NCBI RefSeq assembly: GCF_034009455.1
Contig: NZ_CP125380.1
Coordinates: 3,299,501 to 3,363,500, forward strand
Length of the DNA stretch: 64,000 bases
Reading direction: 5' to 3'
DNA from: Pseudomonas sp. P5_109
GTDB lineage: Bacteria > Pseudomonadota > Gammaproteobacteria > Pseudomonadales > Pseudomonadaceae
Shown: piece by piece, positions 57,382-64,000 of the stretch
How positions within the stretch are numbered: the stretch's first letter is position 1
Layout of the letters: every line of letters begins with the position of its first letter
Position numbers and translations under genes: made by a program
Notes under the pieces: generated by a model
What the model was told of the DNA's origin: nothing
The model's database searches: none
What the model saw: only the letters and a program-made list of their open reading frames with translations

Positions 57382-59633
57382 TTCGCGCCCGCCCCGGTGG
57401 ACTGCTGCGGCGCCTGTTGCTGTTCATCCTGTTGTTCAGCCTGTGCTTCACCGTGCTCGCCAGCAGCGTGCAACTGTACATAGAGTACCGCCGGGAAATG
57501 CGCGACATCGACTCGCGCATGGAGCTGATCCGCGCCGGCTATCTGGCCAGCCTGGAGCGCAGTCTCTGGGACTTGAACCAGGAACAGTTGAACGTGCAGT
57601 TGCGCGGCCTGGTGGACTTCTCCGACGTCGCCCGGGTGCATCTGAGCAGTGCCGATTTCGACCTGGTGCAGGGCAATCCAGACCCTGCGGGACCGTTGCG
57701 CATCGAACGCTTTGCCCTGGACTACCAGCCGCCGTCCGGCCCGTTGCGCAACCTTGGTGAACTGGAAGTCAGTACCGATCTGGGGGCGGTGTACCAGCGT
57801 CTCTACGCCACCGGTTTGACCAGCCTGTTGTGGATGGCGGTGTTCCTCTGCGGCCTGGCCGTTGCCTTGTCGGGCTTGTTTTATCGACTGGTGACCCGCC
57901 ACCTGAAAGTCATGGCCGAGTTTGCCCGGCGCATCGCCGCCGGTGAATGGCACGAACCCCTGCACCTGGACAAGCGCCGCGGCAGTGATGAAATCGACAC
58001 CGTGGCCCACGCGCTGGACGACATGCGCCGGGCGATCCTGCGGGACATCGAGCGCCGGGAAACCGATCGCCTGGCCTTGCAGGACAACCGCGACGAACTG
58101 CTGAAAATGGTCGAGCGCCGCACCGCCAGCCTGATGCGCGCCAAGGATGAGGCGGAAGCAGCCAACCTCGCCAAATCGCGGTTCCTGGCGACCATGAGCC
58201 ACGAATTGCGCACACCCCTCAATGGCATTCTCGGCATGGCCGAATTGTTGCGCGGCGCGCGTCTGGATGCCCAGGACGGCAAACGCCTGGATGCCTTGCA
58301 CAAGGCTGGCGAAGGCTTGCTGACGATCCTCAACGAAGTGCTGTATTTCGCCAAGCTGGAGGAGGGCGTCAGCCATCCCGAACCGGTGGACTTCTCGCTG
58401 CGCCAGTTGCTCGACGAGGTGCTGACACTGCTGGAACCGCGAGCGCTGAACAACGACACGATCCTCAGTTGCCGCGTCGATCAGCGGATTGCCGAACATC
58501 ACCACGGTGCCGAGCAGTTCCTGCGTCAGGTGCTGAGCAACCTGCTGGCCAACGCGATCAAGTTCACCGAAGGCGGCGAAGTCAGCGTCGAGGTGGCGCT
58601 GCTCAACGAAACCGGCGAACAGAGTGGGCAGCGCCTGCGGGTCAGTGTCACGGACGACGGCATCGGCATTGCCCCGGCAATGCAGGCGAAGATTTTCGAG
58701 CGCTTCACCCAGGCCAGTGAAGAAGTCGCCCAGCGTTTTGGTGGCACCGGGTTGGGGTTGGCGATCTGCAAGCATCTGGTGGAGCAGATGGGAGGTTGCA
58801 TCGGCGTGGACAGCGAAGAGGGGCGCGGCAGTTGCTTCTGGTTCGAGCTGTCCTTGCAGCCGGCCAGCGCTGTGCTTGAAGTCGCGCCGGTGCGTGTGGC
58901 GGGGCCGGCACTGAACATCCTGGTGGTCGAAGACGTGGCACTCAATCGCGAAGTGGCCAAGGGGTTGCTGCAGCGGGACGGCCACCGGGTGTGGCTGGCC
59001 GAAGAGGCGCAACAGGCGCTGGAGCATTGCGCGGTGCAGGCGTTCGATCTGCTGTTGCTGGATGTGCATCTGCCGGGCATCAGCGGTGTCGAGTTATGCC
59101 GACAGATCCGCCACAGCGACGGGCCGAATCGCCACACCCGCGTCTTCGCCCTGACCGCCAGCGTGCAGCCGGCACTGGTGCGCGGTTATCTGGAGGCCGG
59201 CATGGACGGTGTCCTGGCCAAGCCCCTGAAGCTGGAAAACCTGCGCCAGGTGCTGGAAGGGCATGTGCCTGTCGCCGAGTCGCTGCTGAGCGATGAGGCA
59301 ATGGACTGGCCGCTGTTGCAGACCCATCGCACCTTGCTTGGCGAGCAGAAAGTCCAGGGCCTGCTGGCGGTGCTGCGTGACTCGATCGTTCAGCACCGCG
59401 ATGCACTCACGGAGGCCATTGCCGCCGATGACTGCACAGAGGTCGCGCAACTGGCGCACCGTCTGGCCGGCAGCGGCGATTCGCTGGGCTTTCGTGCCTT
59501 GGCCAATACCCTGAGGGCGCTGGAGGCGTTGGCGCTGGTCAACGATGAATCGGCGATCCGCCGCATGACTCCGGCGCTGGATGAGCAACTGCAGCTCGCG
59601 CTGAACACCCTCAAAGGCCTGTTGCAGAGCTGA
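57378..59633 (+). CDS. Hybrid sensor histidine kinase with HAMP, HisKA, HATPase, receiver and Hpt domains
   Basis: 751 residues. Two membrane segments (about 12-34 and 152-175) frame a periplasmic domain of about 115 residues. A HAMP follows, then the phospho-acceptor H275 in ATMSHELRTPLNG, the N-box QVLSNLLANAIKFTEGG, a receiver with D562 in LLLLDVHLPG and an Hpt domain with H694 in LAHRLAGSGDSLGF. This four-step relay is the TorS/ArcB layout. It should pass phosphate to the regulator at 55886. The ATG overlaps the binding-protein stop, so the three sensors are co-made. The ligand is not evident. Confidence 0.92.
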   Translation: MIRARPGGLLRRLLLFILLFSLCFTVLASSVQLYIEYRREMRDIDSRMELIRAGYLASLERSLWDLNQEQLNVQLRGLVDFSDVARVHLSSADFDLVQGNPDPAGPLRIERFALDYQPPSGPLRNLGELEVSTDLGAVYQRLYATGLTSLLWMAVFLCGLAVALSGLFYRLVTRHLKVMAEFARRIAAGEWHEPLHLDKRRGSDEIDTVAHALDDMRRAILRDIERRETDRLALQDNRDELLKMVERRTASLMRAKDEAEAANLAKSRFLATMSHELRTPLNGILGMAELLRGARLDAQDGKRLDALHKAGEGLLTILNEVLYFAKLEEGVSHPEPVDFSLRQLLDEVLTLLEPRALNNDTILSCRVDQRIAEHHHGAEQFLRQVLSNLLANAIKFTEGGEVSVEVALLNETGEQSGQRLRVSVTDDGIGIAPAMQAKIFERFTQASEEVAQRFGGTGLGLAICKHLVEQMGGCIGVDSEEGRGSCFWFELSLQPASAVLEVAPVRVAGPALNILVVEDVALNREVAKGLLQRDGHRVWLAEEAQQALEHCAVQAFDLLLLDVHLPGISGVELCRQIRHSDGPNRHTRVFALTASVQPALVRGYLEAGMDGVLAKPLKLENLRQVLEGHVPVAESLLSDEAMDWPLLQTHRTLLGEQKVQGLLAVLRDSIVQHRDALTEAIAADDCTEVAQLAHRLAGSGDSLGFRALANTLRALEALALVNDESAIRRMTPALDEQLQLALNTLKGLLQS

Positions 59634-59634
59634 C

Positions 59635-59662
59635 GTACAAGTTTGTTACGACTTTGTACAAC
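59635..59662. promoter_or_regulatory. Repeated TTTGTTACGAC/TTTGTACAAC site upstream of the leader ORF
   Basis: Two near-direct repeats with an 11-base period, plus GTACAA-N13-TTGTAC in inverted form over the same DNA. Direct repeats at about one helical turn are typical of OmpR-family binding sites. It lies about 95 bases before the leader ORF start. No clear -35/-10 was assigned. Confidence 0.35.
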
Positions 59663-59757
59663 TTCGATCCTGATGGTCAACGCGAACTTACATGGCTTTC
59701 CAATAATCGACGCAACCGCCGCAGCGCGGTCTTCGAAGCTTATTGGAGATAATAATA

Positions 59758-59832
59758 ATGAATTGCCGTAAAGCTGATCCCTCCCTGCGCCGTGACGTCC
59801 TGTCGCGCGCTGCACACCTCACCGACTGCTGA
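59758..59832 (+). CDS. 24-codon leader ORF preceding the permease
   Basis: ATG at 59758 has a strong ribosome-binding site (TTGGAGATAATAATA). The peptide begins MNCRKADPSLRRDV and ends HLTDC, with a TGA at 59830. Nine bases separate its stop from the permease ATG, and it is in the same frame as the permease. The permease GAGGTG box overlaps the leader stop, so translation is likely coupled. It may be a regulatory leader peptide or simply a coupling device. The peptide is basic, Cys- and Arg-bearing, with no membrane segment. Too short for a family assignment. Confidence 0.55.
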   Translation: MNCRKADPSLRRDVLSRAAHLTDC

Positions 59833-59841
59833 GGTGCCGAC

Positions 59842-61254
59842 ATGAACGAAAACACTGATCGCAAAGGCATACAGCTGACCCGCGCCCTGAAAAGCCGGCA
59901 TATTTTCATGCTGTCCCTGGGTGGCGTCATCGGCACCGGGCTGTTCATGGGTTCCGGCGTGACCATCAATCAGGGCGGCCCGGTCGGGGCGATCCTGGCT
60001 TACCTGGTCGCGGGTTTCCTGATGTACCTGGTGATGGTCTGCCTGGGTGAACTGTCGGTGCAGATGCCGGTGTCCGGTTCGTTCCAGACCCACGCCACTA
60101 AATACATCGGCCCGGCCACCGGGTTCATGATCGGCTGGGTGTACTGGATGAGCTGGGCCACCACCGTCGGCCTGGAATTCACCGCCGCCGGCATGCTGAT
60201 GACGCGCTGGTTCCCGGCGGTGCCGATCTGGTACTGGTCGGCGCTGTTCGTGGTGGTGCTGTTCGGCATCAATGCCATGGCGACCCGCGCTTTCGGTGAG
60301 GCGGAGTACTGGTTCTCGGGGATCAAGGTCGCGGCAATTCTCGGTTTCATCGTGGTCGGCGTGCTGGTGATCTTCGGCGTGATGCCCCTGAGCAGCGGCG
60401 CACCGGCACCGATGGCGAGCAACCTGATTGGCGATTCGCTGTTCCCCAATGGCCTGTCCGCCGTGTTCGCGGTGATGATGACCGTGGTCTACGCGTTCCA
60501 GGGTTGCGAAATCATGGGCGTAGCCGCCGGTGAAACCGATCAACCGGAAAAGAGCATCCCCCGCGCCGTGCGCAACGTAGTGTTCCGCGTGCTGATCTTC
60601 TACGTGCTGGCAATCATCGTGCTGTCGGCCATCGTGCCGTGGCAGCAGGCGGGCCTGATGGAAAGCCCGTTCGTGCAGGTGTTCGACATGGTTGGTATTC
60701 CCTACGCCGCCGACCTGATGAACTTTGTGATCCTTACGGCGATCCTGTCGGTGGGCAACTCCGGCCTGTACGCCTCGACGCGCATCCTGTGGGCGATGTC
60801 AAAAACCGGCATGGCGCCGAAAAGCCTGTCGCCGTTGAGCAAGCGCGGCGTGCCGCTGCGTGCCTTGAGCATCACCTTGTGCTTCGCGCTGGTGTCGCTG
60901 ATGACCAGCTTCGTCGCTGCCGACACCTTGTTCATGGTGCTGATGGCGGTGAGCGGCATGTCCGGCACCGTGACCTGGATTGTCATTGCGCTGGCGCAGT
61001 ACAAGTTCCGCAAGGCCTGGCTGCGTGACGGCAACAAACTCAGCGACCTGAAATACCGCGCGCCGTGGTTCCCGGTACTGCCGCTGATGTGCATCACACT
61101 GTGCTGCTCGTTGTTCGTGTTCCTGGCCCTGGATGAAACCCAGCGTCCGTCGTTGTATTGGGGCTTTGGCTTCATTGCGCTGTGCTATGGCGCGTACTTC
61201 CTGATCCATCGCAAGCGCCAGGGCGTGCTGGCGCCGAGCTTGCCGACTGCCTGA
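59842..61254 (+). CDS. Amino-acid permease of the APC/AAT family
   Basis: 470 residues with about 12 membrane segments. The family start LKSRHIFMLSLGGVIGTGLF is clear, as is YAFQGCEIMGVAAGETDQP with EKSIPRA following. This is the AAT group (MmuP, AnsP, AroP relatives); the exact amino acid cannot be read from sequence. It lies 209 bases after the kinase gene and probably is the transport target of that sensor system. Followed by a cluster of three REPINs. Confidence 0.88.
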   Translation: MNENTDRKGIQLTRALKSRHIFMLSLGGVIGTGLFMGSGVTINQGGPVGAILAYLVAGFLMYLVMVCLGELSVQMPVSGSFQTHATKYIGPATGFMIGWVYWMSWATTVGLEFTAAGMLMTRWFPAVPIWYWSALFVVVLFGINAMATRAFGEAEYWFSGIKVAAILGFIVVGVLVIFGVMPLSSGAPAPMASNLIGDSLFPNGLSAVFAVMMTVVYAFQGCEIMGVAAGETDQPEKSIPRAVRNVVFRVLIFYVLAIIVLSAIVPWQQAGLMESPFVQVFDMVGIPYAADLMNFVILTAILSVGNSGLYASTRILWAMSKTGMAPKSLSPLSKRGVPLRALSITLCFALVSLMTSFVAADTLFMVLMAVSGMSGTVTWIVIALAQYKFRKAWLRDGNKLSDLKYRAPWFPVLPLMCITLCCSLFVFLALDETQRPSLYWGFGFIALCYGAYFLIHRKRQGVLAPSLPTA

Positions 61255-61277
61255 TCCCTTGAACTAAACACCATCCC

Positions 61278-61369
61278 CTGTGGGAGCGGGCTTGCTCGCG
61301 AAAGCGCAGTGTCAGTCACCATCAATGTTGACTGACAGCGCCTCTTCGCGAGCAAGCCCGCTCCCACAG
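61278..61369. repeat. REPIN 1 of a three-REPIN cluster (GGGCTTGCTCGCGA subtype)
   Basis: TGTGGGAGCGGGCTTGCTCG at about 61280 is mirrored near 61345-61369, with GTCAGTCA/TGACTGAC adding to the loop stem. It directly follows the permease stop. Confidence 0.92.
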
Positions 61370-61392
61370 TGTTTTATGGCGCATTGAAGATC

Positions 61393-61480
61393 CCTGTAGG
61401 CGCTGGCTTGCCAGCGATAGCGCCCTCAAGTCATGCACCAACATTGAAAACGCCTTCGCCAGCAAGCCGGCTCCTACAGT
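61393..61480. repeat. REPIN 2 of the cluster (GGCTTGCCAGCGA subtype)
   Basis: CTGTAGGCGCTGGCTTGCCA with partner GCCAGCAAGCCGGCTCCTAC. Its loop (CATTGAAAACGCCTTCGCC) and flanks match REPIN 3, so these two are tandem copies about 125 bases apart. Confidence 0.92.
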
Positions 61481-61517
61481 GCTATGTGGCGCCCCGACCT
61501 TTGCGTGCGCCGAAGAT

Positions 61518-61605
61518 CCCTGTAGGAGCTGGCTTGCCAGCGATAGCGGCCTCGAGACATGCATCGGCATTGAAAACGCCTTCGCCGGCAAGCCGGCTCC
61601 TACAG
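61518..61605. repeat. REPIN 3 of the cluster, near-copy of REPIN 2
   Basis: CTGTAGGAGCTGGCTTGCCA with partner GCCGGCAAGCCGGCTCCTAC and the same GAAAACGCCTTCGCC loop segment. The leading GAAGATCCCTG is shared with REPIN 2, suggesting local duplication of REPIN plus flank. Confidence 0.92.
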
Positions 61606-61733
61606 ATTGTGCGTTGCCGTTTGTTCGAAGTTGTAACAGTCATCCGCGCAGCAAACCGGATTATGAAAATAAAACCAATAAAAACAAATAGATAAGAAAT
61701 TTTTCAGACTGTTACACGCTGATTTTGTACCGA

Positions 61734-61763
61734 TTGCCGCCTTACTGAACACTCGTTTAGTAT
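61734..61763 (+). promoter_or_regulatory. Promoter of the acyl-CoA operon overlapping a TetR/PsrA-like palindrome
   Basis: TTGCCG (61734-61739) and TAGTAT (61758-61763) are 18 bases apart. ACTGAAC-N4-GTTTAGT (61744-61761) is an imperfect palindrome across the spacer and -10, close to the pseudomonad PsrA-type GAAAC-N4-GTTTC form. A repressor here would block RNA polymerase. AT-rich DNA at 61660-61705 may be an UP element. Confidence 0.5.
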
Positions 61764-61813
61764 GGCCTCAAGTCGCATCACCTCAGACCAATCACAATAA
61801 TTCGAGGATTCCC

Positions 61814-62605
61814 ATGACCACTCAATCGTCGCTGCTCAGCCAGGTCGAAGCAGGCGTTGCCTGGATCACCCTCAATCGCACTGCCCAGCGCAATGCGCTG
61901 GACATACCGACGCTGAAAAACCTGCACGCTTTGCTCGACGCTTTCAACGCCGACCCAGCGGTGCGCGTAGTGGTGCTCACCGGCAGCGGCCGCAGTTTCT
62001 GCGCCGGTGCCGACCTCGATGAATGGGCCGATGCCGAAGCCCGCGGCGCCCTGGAAACCTACGGCTGGACCGAAACCGCCCACGCCTTGATGACCCGCCT
62101 GCACAGCCTGGAAAAACCGACCATCGCCGCCATCAACGGCACCGCCGTCGGCGCCGGGATGGACCTGACCCTGTGCTGCGACCTGCGCATTGCCGGGCAA
62201 TCGGCGCGCTTCAAGGCCGGCTACACCAGCATGGCCTACTCGCCGGACGCCGGCGCCAGTTGGCACCTGCCGCGCCTGATCGGCAGCGAACAGGCCAAGC
62301 GCCTGCTGTTCCTCGACGAATTGTGGGGCGCCGACCGTGCCCTGGCCGCCGGGCTGGTTGGCGAAGTGTGCGCCGACGAGCAACTGCTGACCGTCACCAG
62401 CGAATTGGCCGCACGCCTGGCCGCCGGCCCGACCTTCGCCTTCGCCCAGACTAAAAAACTCATGCGCGAAGGCGCCGAACGCAGCCTGGCGGAACAGCTG
62501 CAGGCCGAACTCGCCGCTGGCCTGCTCTGCGGTCGTAGCGAAGACGGCAACGAAGCCCTGCGCGCTGCCATGGAAAAACGCCCGGCGAACTTCGTCGGCC
62601 GCTGA
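61814..62605 (+). CDS. Enoyl-CoA hydratase/isomerase (crotonase) family protein
   Basis: 263 residues. The oxyanion-hole segment is GRSFCAGADLDEWADAEARG, and the second turn is AAINGTAVGAGMDLTLCCDL. The usual first catalytic glutamate position reads KAGYT here, so isomerase or another crotonase reaction is possible instead of simple hydration. It is the first gene of an acyl-CoA catabolic operon and precedes an acyl-CoA dehydrogenase by about 80 bases. The pathway's acyl group is unknown. Confidence 0.85.
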   Translation: MTTQSSLLSQVEAGVAWITLNRTAQRNALDIPTLKNLHALLDAFNADPAVRVVVLTGSGRSFCAGADLDEWADAEARGALETYGWTETAHALMTRLHSLEKPTIAAINGTAVGAGMDLTLCCDLRIAGQSARFKAGYTSMAYSPDAGASWHLPRLIGSEQAKRLLFLDELWGADRALAAGLVGEVCADEQLLTVTSELAARLAAGPTFAFAQTKKLMREGAERSLAEQLQAELAAGLLCGRSEDGNEALRAAMEKRPANFVGR

Positions 62606-62609
62606 CACG

Positions 62610-62637
62610 ACCTGTAGGCACTGGCTTGCCAGCGATC
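62610..62637. repeat. Single degenerate REP element inside the acyl-CoA operon
   Basis: CCTGTAGGCACTGGCTTGCC followed by AGCGATCG, in the gap between the crotonase and dehydrogenase genes. It lacks an inverted partner. Confidence 0.75.
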
Positions 62638-62686
62638 GCCTTCAGCCTCGCACACCATTCTTTGTGAACGAACAACAGGTAGCACC

Positions 62687-63847
62687 ATGAATTTCCAACT
62701 GACCCAAGAACAAGAAATGTTGGTGGACTCGGTACGCAGCTTCGTCGAGAAGGAACTGCTGCCCTATGAGGAGCAAGTCGACCGCGCCGACGAGGTCTCC
62801 CCGGAACTGGCAGCGCAGATTCGCGGCAAGGCGATCGCCGCCGGGTTCTATGCCTTCAACATGCCCGAAGAAGTCGGCGGTGGCGGCCTGGACTACCTGT
62901 CCCAGGCGCTGATCGAACGTGAGCTGTCCAAGGTGTCCTGGGCGCTGCACGTGTTCGTCGCACGGCCGTCGAAAATCCTCATGGCCTGCACCGGCGACCA
63001 GATCAACGACTACCTGTTGCCGTGCATCCAGGGCGAGAAAATCGACTGCTTCGCCCTGACCGAGCCGGGCGCCGGCTCCGATGCCAATGCGATCAAGACA
63101 CGCGCCGTGCGCGAAGGCGATGACTTCATTCTCAACGGCAGCAAACACTTCATCAGCCACGCCGGCCATGCCGACTTCGCCATCGTCTTCGCCGTGACCG
63201 ACACCTACGAACACAACGGCAAAAAGCGTAACGCCGTGACGTCGTTCCTGGTCGACCGCAACACCCCGGGCATGACCATCCGCCGTGGGCCGAAGTGCGT
63301 GAGCAACCGTGGTTACCACACCTTCGAAATGTTCTTCGACGACTGCCGCGTACCGGCCAGCAAAGTGCTGGGCGAAGTCGGCAAGGGCTGGGACGTGGCC
63401 AACGCCTGGCTGACCGCCGGGCGGGTGATGGTCGCGGCCAACTGCGTCGGTCAGGCCCAGCGTGCACTGGACGTGTCGCTGCAATGGGCGGCGGACCGCA
63501 AGCAATTCGGCCAGCCGATCGGCACTTATCAGGGCGTGTCGTTCAAATTGGCCGACATGGCCACGCAGATTCGCGCTGCTGAACTGCTGACCCTGCACAC
63601 CGCGTGGAAAATGGACCAGGGCACCATGACCGATGGCGAGGCCGGCATGGCCAAGCTGTTCGCCAGTGAAGTGCTCGGCCGCACCGCCGATGAAGCGGTG
63701 CAGATCTTCGGCGGCATGGGCCTGATGGACGAAGGTCCGGTGGAGCGCATCTGGCGTAACGCGCGGATCGAGCGGATCTGGGAAGGCACTTCGGAAATCC
63801 AGCGCCACATCATTTCCCGCGAGCTGCTGCGGCCGCTGCTGCGCTGA
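62687..63847 (+). CDS. Acyl-CoA dehydrogenase
   Basis: 386 residues. FAD-binding features include CFALTEPGAGSDANAIKTRA and, in the C-terminal part, FGGMGLMDEGPVERIWRNAR. The catalytic glutamate is in RIWEGTSEIQR. It oxidises an acyl-CoA to the enoyl-CoA, passing electrons to ETF. It is the second gene of the operon, 18 bases before the CoA-ligase start. Chain-length or branching preference is not decided. Confidence 0.9.
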   Translation: MNFQLTQEQEMLVDSVRSFVEKELLPYEEQVDRADEVSPELAAQIRGKAIAAGFYAFNMPEEVGGGGLDYLSQALIERELSKVSWALHVFVARPSKILMACTGDQINDYLLPCIQGEKIDCFALTEPGAGSDANAIKTRAVREGDDFILNGSKHFISHAGHADFAIVFAVTDTYEHNGKKRNAVTSFLVDRNTPGMTIRRGPKCVSNRGYHTFEMFFDDCRVPASKVLGEVGKGWDVANAWLTAGRVMVAANCVGQAQRALDVSLQWAADRKQFGQPIGTYQGVSFKLADMATQIRAAELLTLHTAWKMDQGTMTDGEAGMAKLFASEVLGRTADEAVQIFGGMGLMDEGPVERIWRNARIERIWEGTSEIQRHIISRELLRPLLR

Positions 63848-63865
63848 TCGGTCCGGAGAATTCCC

Positions 63866-64000
63866 ATGTCCCAATCCATTCGTGACAACCTCAAACGCAT
63901 GCTCGCGCCGCAACACGTGGCGTTCGTCGGCGGCCGCAGCATGGCGCGCGCGCTCAAGCGCTGTGCCGAGGGCGGCTACCAGGGGCAGATGTGGCTGGTC
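63866..64000 (+). CDS. Start of an ADP-forming acyl-CoA synthetase/CoA-binding protein (truncated by window end)
   Basis: Only the first 45 residues are visible (MSQSIRDNLKRMLAPQHVAF). The opening VAFVGGRSMARALKRC and GGYQGQMWLV fits the CoA-binding domain of the ADP-forming acetate-CoA ligase family. GGAGAA precedes the ATG. The gene continues beyond 64000, so its length and integrity cannot be judged. It presumably activates the acid that the upstream enzymes degrade. Confidence 0.6.
   Translation, partial: MSQSIRDNLKRMLAPQHVAFVGGRSMARALKRCAEGGYQGQMWLV

Noticed and set aside
61278..61605. Possible CRISPR-like array
   Set aside because: The repeats are inverted REP pairs of differing subtype with no regular spacers or cas genes.

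Overview
The window is high-GC chromosomal DNA from a Pseudomonas of the fluorescens group. This rests on the full arnBCADTEF-ugd operon, the dispersed REP/REPIN palindromes (core GGCTTGCTCGCGA or GGCTTGCCAGCGA), Fur-type iron genes and the protein sequences themselves. No rRNA, tRNA, CRISPR array, prophage or insertion sequence was seen. The last gene is cut by the window end.

Layout. 0.2-6 kb: pssA (phospholipid synthesis), then an efeU-efeO-efeB iron operon with an additional imelysin-type gene. 6-12.2 kb: a long dispersed repeat, an AraC regulator, a GNAT acetyltransferase, an LEA-2 lipoprotein, an NCS2 nucleobase permease, an HPP membrane protein and an MFS transporter. 12.2-22.6 kb: the lipid A aminoarabinose operon arnB-C-A-D-T-E-F-ugd, mostly joined by ATGA overlaps, ending in an additional GT39-type glycosyltransferase. 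23-24 kb: a lone tyrosine recombinase. 24-35 kb: fbpABC ferric transport, then an ECF sigma/anti-sigma/TonB receptor/ABC transporter operon, with Fur-like boxes. 35-39 kb: an MFS transporter, a second ArnT and a membrane-anchored histidine phosphatase. 39.3-42.8 kb: a pqi intermembrane lipid transport operon with PqiA split into two genes. 43-44.8 kb: an arylsulfatase.

44.8-55.8 kb is an accessory amine-catabolism region: a gamma-glutamyl-amine synthetase-like enzyme, a polyamine-type binding protein, a PuuB-like FAD oxidase, an EutR-like AraC regulator, an XRE-cupin repressor, an old-yellow-enzyme-type Fe-S flavoprotein, an orphan binding protein, a class II aldolase and a BetI-like TetR regulator. 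REPINs occupy most of its gaps.

55.9-61.3 kb is the most system-like locus: a TorR/AruR-like response regulator, a periplasmic solute-binding protein, a hybrid phosphorelay kinase (HAMP-HisKA-HATPase-REC-Hpt), then a 24-codon leader ORF with a strong ribosome-binding site ending just before an amino-acid permease. The likely logic is periplasmic ligand sensing controlling uptake of that ligand. 61.8-64 kb starts an acyl-CoA catabolic operon (crotonase, acyl-CoA dehydrogenase, start of an ADP-forming acyl-CoA synthetase) behind a promoter that overlaps a TetR/PsrA-like palindrome.

Three themes recur: iron acquisition (three systems), outer-membrane modification and lipid traffic (arn, ArnT2, pqi, pssA), and nitrogenous-compound catabolism under local regulators. 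All calls come from reading the sequence; no database search was possible.
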